A stretch of 64,000 nucleotides of DNA from Annona cherimola (Eukaryota > Streptophyta > Magnoliopsida > Magnoliales > Annonaceae). Positions 60,601 to 64,000 of this stretch are shown here, piece after piece. A model generated the notes under the pieces. That model was not told the origin of the DNA. It saw only the letters and a program-made list of their open reading frames with translations, and ran no database searches. The stretch lies in NCBI GenBank assembly GCA_030490835.1, contig CM059974.1:4967501-5031500 (forward strand), given 5' to 3'. A program made the translations under genes and the position numbers. Positions within the stretch are counted from its first letter, which is position 1. Every line of letters starts with the position of its first letter.

Positions 60601-62297
60601 GCATGAAGAATTTTCAAGGCAGAGTAGCATAACATTCTGACAAAAAAAAAAAAAAAAGCATAATACATTCGCTGACACAGATGGAATTCCAAAAACCCTA
60701 CTATTCCCATACATGGGCCTCCGGTTAGGTGGGTTGAAGCTATGGATAGATCTTTAAGAAGAAAACCCGTTAAAGAATTGTTATTCCTTCAACTTCTTTG
60801 ACTATATATGCAGTTGTGGACAACATATTTTGCACGTAGATGTTTTAGAAAATTGAAGGCTATACTATAGACAGATACAGTTTCTAATTCCCATCCCAAG
60901 TTCTAAAAATGAGGGGTCAGTAGTGAATCCTAAAAGGTTTAGAGCCTATGTCGGTAACAAGCATTAACTGGTTCACCCGCTCTGTCCCTTTTCAACATAT
61001 TGATAAATTAACAATTGGAGAAATATGGTTTGAAATTAGGACTTAAAATATTTTATTCAGATGATATTCTTAATAAACAGGTTAGAATAATCATAAAATC
61101 AAAAATAACTACAAAATGTTTATGACCTTTGTAGGACCAACATTTTCTTTTGTACAGGAATGAAGGGAAAGGAATTTATTTATGCGATTTAAAATATTTT
61201 TTTATTTCAGTTTCGAGCTTGTCCAGATTCATTATATGTAAACAAAAAGAGAGATTAAGTGGGTATATGGAACTGATGGAAAGTTGGAAACACAAGGGAA
61301 CACTTAATAACTTTCTCATATATTCCCTTAGCTCACTCAAATATACATCAGCAAGAATTAATAGTGACACAACAATTAATATTTATATCTCTGTCTAATG
61401 TATTCCTTCCAACCATGCGGCTGATCTGCATAAAGTGTTAACACCAAATTTTGATAAGACAATCAAAAAATAAAGAACGATATCTGTTTTACAGTTATTG
61501 GAAAATTTTTACCTCAACTAAATCAAGTTTTAACTTCATCGCACGGTCCAATGCCTCGTGTAGGGAGACAATGCTATGCCCTGTGAACAGTATGTAATAT
61601 GGAAAAAATAGCTTATCATGGGCAATAATTTAGAGTGAAGTCAATAGGTAATAAAATGAAGAAAAACAAAATAATGCAGTTTGGGCACGTTGAATGGAGT
61701 CCTGAAATGACACCAATTAAGAGAGTTGAGTTTATTCAGATAGAATGCAGTAAGAGAACAGGAGGAAAACTCAAAAAAGGTGAATAGAACTAATTAAACA
61801 AGATATGAAGACACTAGAGATTACTAAAATATAATTCATGATCATAAAAAGTAGCACAACATGATTCATGTGATTGAGGCCTGGGTCCAATGAAGGGTCA
61901 GGCCACTTTCGGTCTTTAGTACACAGGATGTTGTTTCCAAATTTGAACTCATGACCTTCAAGTCATACAATGACAACTTTAACCATTGTGTAAAGTCTCC
62001 CCTTCCAAAGCATGTCGCTTCATACAGTGATCATCATCATCATCAGCCATGTCACTTCATAGGGCAATCAAATATGAATAAACAGCGACACAACCCTACA
62101 TTGCTTACCTATTCAGCTCTAATCTGTTCTCTGGTTCTTAGTTTCAAACAGTACAGTGCATATGGTACAAACTTCAGGTTCAAATGGGACCTATACTTAC
62201 AAGAAGTTATATTAGATATTTTCAGCCCATCCCTGGACCTTTCCTCATCAAGTGAGATTTGTTCGCTCTGCAGTGAAATTTTCCGAGAACAGGGAAA

Positions 62298-62340
<43 letters not shown>

Positions 62341-63354
62341 TGGGGGGTGGGGGGTGGGGGCGCAGGAATATTGAAACTGATGGCAGAAAAGATGAAGTGA
62401 GAAAAAATTGGATAGATAATTCCAAAATGGAATAGCCACTAATTATCTGAGAATGACATGTCATATTTGGCGATATCAGCAGCTTGAATTTAGCATGGCC
62501 ATTTGGCAATCTCTTTCTTGCCAAATTCCCACGTGCTGAATTAAAAAGAATGCAAATCAAGAAAAGGGAACATATGGCATTTTCCTCCACTGTCAGAAGT
62601 AAAGAAAATAACAGTTGATAGTAGGTACTGAAATGGTCCGTTTATGCAAGGTTTTTTATAAAAATCCCATTAGTTTTTCCCTTCATTTACGTAAATTACT
62701 GATCTTCAACCCAACAGCATTAGCTTTCTCACTGAGGCAGTTGCTCGAACACGTGGCAAGCATTCTGAATCGTTGGAGCAAGCCAATTTGCGAGCGGGAA
62801 TTTGTACAGTATGCAGCATAGACACAAAATCATTGCATCTTTAGATAGTTCAACCTTGCAAATCTGAGACGCGAAATCACCAGAATCCGCTACAGCATAA
62901 TATCTTTCATCCAGCAAACAGGCAACAAACAAAAGCACTACCTTCATCGGTGACAAGCCTGACATAGTCTCCAGTGATCGCCTCATTTAACCGATACCCC
63001 TTCTTCCCTCTTTCTTCTTTCTTCGGTTTCATGGCCTAAAGTCGGGATGCCAAAAGCCGTCAAACCCACACGGATGATGGTTGAGGAAGATTGGGTAGCG
63101 GAAAGGAATTAAGTGGGAAAAAAAAAAGCAGAAAACAAGACCTGGACGGGAGCAGCATAAAACCTAACGGCAGCCAACTGCTCGAGACCAGGCCCCCGAG
63201 GCATCCAAGGGTGGCTCTTCTCCGCAGCTCCCTGACCTCCGGCAATGCTGCTGGTTGGAGGCGGGACGGCGTAGCGAGACCTCCGCGGCCATCCCGTGCT
63301 CTGCCAATGCCAATTTCTGAAACACTGCCGTCCGATCCGGCCCCAAAAAGCCAT
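54627..63354 (-). CDS. Bacterial-type translation initiation factor IF-3, probably mitochondrial, with long C-terminal extension
   Basis: Eight exons on minus: 63354-63142, 63035-62942, 61580-61513, 60463-60365, 58422-58372, 56835-56767, 56062-56000, 55826-54627; 1857 nt, 618 aa. IF-3 binds the small ribosomal subunit, prevents premature subunit joining and checks start-codon pairing. Exon 1 (MAFWGRIGRQCFRNWHW...RFYAAPVQ) is a typical mitochondrial presequence. Then come the IF3-N domain (GYRLNEAITGDYVRLVTDEG, VSLHEALDRAMKLKLDLVE), the IF-3 signature PPVCKIMDYHKVKYQQK, and a short IF3-C domain (VPKEVRFTRKI, LQVKADMVKRIMERGYRVK, GLLSTFTAL, QAYVVVRHIKF). The last about 370 residues are not IF-3-like: an acidic block (about 286-325), four degenerate 27-residue repeats (about 422-528; GPGRN-PLR...PNQRWEAREAPN), and a KKWGIFSR end. 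Plant mitochondrial IF3 proteins are known to have long tails. Confidence 0.93.
58027..58059 (+). repeat. G-rich tract in IF3 intron 5
   Basis: Four G-runs in GGTGGGGGGTGGGGGGTGGG and a later GGGGG fit a G-quadruplex pattern on the + strand, which is the template strand for the minus-oriented IF3 gene. Confidence 0.7.
58915..59055. mobile_element. Possible SINE remnant in IF3 intron 4
   Basis: AACAACAACAACAACTTT is followed by AACCATTTGGGGATGCTGAC and a GGCAATGAATCCTCC block, loosely like the GTGGGGTCGGCTACATGAATCC end of plant Au-type SINEs. The match is partial and the borders are undefined. Confidence 0.25.
61685..61905 (+). mobile_element. Heavily decayed RTE-type LINE 3' fragment
   Basis: Translated piecewise, FGHVEWSPEMTPIKRVEFIQ and a following KQDMKTLEITK correspond to the FGYVKRRPEVALVRRTESIQ and KQDLKNITNY segments of the LINE at 13215-13737. 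Stops and frameshifts are present. A (TCA)n run with AGCCATGTCACTTCATAGG at about 62031-62060 may be the reversed tail of another copy. Lies in IF3 intron 2. Confidence 0.55.
62301..62360 (+). repeat. (GA)n plus G-run tract in IF3 intron 2
   Basis: About 30 bases of GA repeat lead into GGGGGGGGGGTGGGGGGTGG and further G-runs, a strong G-quadruplex pattern on the template strand of IF3. The RNA from the gene would be C-rich here. Confidence 0.85.
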
Positions 63355-64000
63355 TGCTTCCTTGCTTCCAGAGATTCCTAGCCCGCAAAGCCACCGTCGG
63401 TATCTCTGTCAAGGTGCAGGCAGCCGAGGAAGGAACGCGCATGGGCACCGGTTTCTCTTTCCTATATATAACAAGTGTCGTCGCCAACAGAACCGAACCG
63501 GTGATGAACCGGTCAATAGCGAACCAACCGAACCAGTATCATCAGCTGGATAAAACGGTGTATATAAAACGTATCATATCTTGATAATTAAAAAAAACAT
63601 ATCATATCTTAAAATAATTAGAGGTTATGAGTTATGACACTAGGAAAAGATGATTGCACTTCAAATAATTAGGCACCATGAAACATTGTTTTCTTTGCTT
63701 GGTTTGAGTTTTGAAAATATGAATAAAAAATAGCACCACTAGTCCTAATTTCTGCGTAAATAAATTTAAGAATAATAAAAGCATCTTATTTGAAAAATTT
63801 AATAATGCATAAAATATTAGTATTACTATTTTTTTGAATTTATCTATTTTTAAAAAAATTGCACATGTTCCACCTTAATAATTTTATATTTATAAAATCT
63901 GAAGTGCGACTTAAGGAATCTGAATTTCAGTTCAAAGTTTAGCTTAAATTTTGGGACACTTTAATGCAAGCGGTTCCTACTTCCAAGTGGGACTCGGATG
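63355..64000. promoter_or_regulatory. IF3 5' flank with candidate TATA box
   Basis: On the minus strand TATATATA (63463-63470) lies about 110 bases upstream of the IF3 ATG, a plausible TATA box. An ATG at 63442, in another frame and overlapping the main start, would be an upstream start if transcription begins before it. From 63.56 kb rightwards the DNA is AT-rich, and I see no further gene. Confidence 0.45.

Noticed and set aside
310..63354. Functional gene cluster for translation and organelle expression
   Set aside because: Genes lie on both strands with separate promoters, repeats and kilobase gaps; the shared theme is suggestive but nothing in the sequence links their regulation.

Overview
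This is a stretch of a flowering-plant nuclear chromosome. The evidence is spliced genes with GT-AG introns, organelle-targeting leader peptides on bacterial-type proteins, an intronless P-class pentatricopeptide repeat (PPR) gene, AT-rich intergenic DNA, Tourist-, hAT- and foldback-type MITEs, and an RTE-type LINE remnant. I cannot name the species.

Layout. 310-4311 (+) is the 3' part of eIF3b; its 5' exons lie outside the window. 7758-25960 (+) is a 22-exon gene for an organelle-type (bacterial-like) type IA DNA topoisomerase I, with introns full of repeats. 29790-32041 (+) is a small INO80 complex subunit C/Ies6-like gene, convergent with a 9-exon RsmI-type 16S rRNA 2'-O-methyltransferase gene (33442-38207, -). 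54627-63354 (-) is an 8-exon bacterial-type initiation factor IF-3 gene, probably mitochondrial, with a long disordered, repeat-bearing C-terminal tail. I rebuilt the splice junctions by eye. The TOP1, RsmI and IF3 coding sums are exact multiples of three (1205, 375 and 618 aa).

The unusual part is 39.6-50.7 kb, a rearranged duplication cluster. The block 29529-33933 (INO80C plus the last two RsmI exons) reappears inverted at 43325-47443. There the INO80C copy is still open and correctly spliceable, while the RsmI tail is a frameshifted fragment. This copy is embedded among three versions of one PPR gene: a 5' fragment on + (39931-40419), a - strand pseudogene lacking its ATG and carrying a premature TGA (41694-43330), and an intact 545-aa gene on - (48758-50395). 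The junctions show 3- and 6-base microhomologies. The two facing PPR fragments form about 483-bp inverted arms around about 2.4 kb, so a read-through transcript could fold into dsRNA complementary to the intact gene. A Tourist-like MITE in the original INO80C-RsmI block is missing from the copy, leaving one TAA; another MITE is present in both PPR copies. These two facts order the events.

Functional theme: eIF3b, IF3 and RsmI act in translation or ribosome maturation. TOP1, RsmI, IF3 and probably the PPR protein are organelle-directed. Nothing in the sequence shows that their proximity is more than chance. The remaining DNA is intergenic or intronic with MITEs, SINE/LINE fragments, microsatellites and local tandem duplications.
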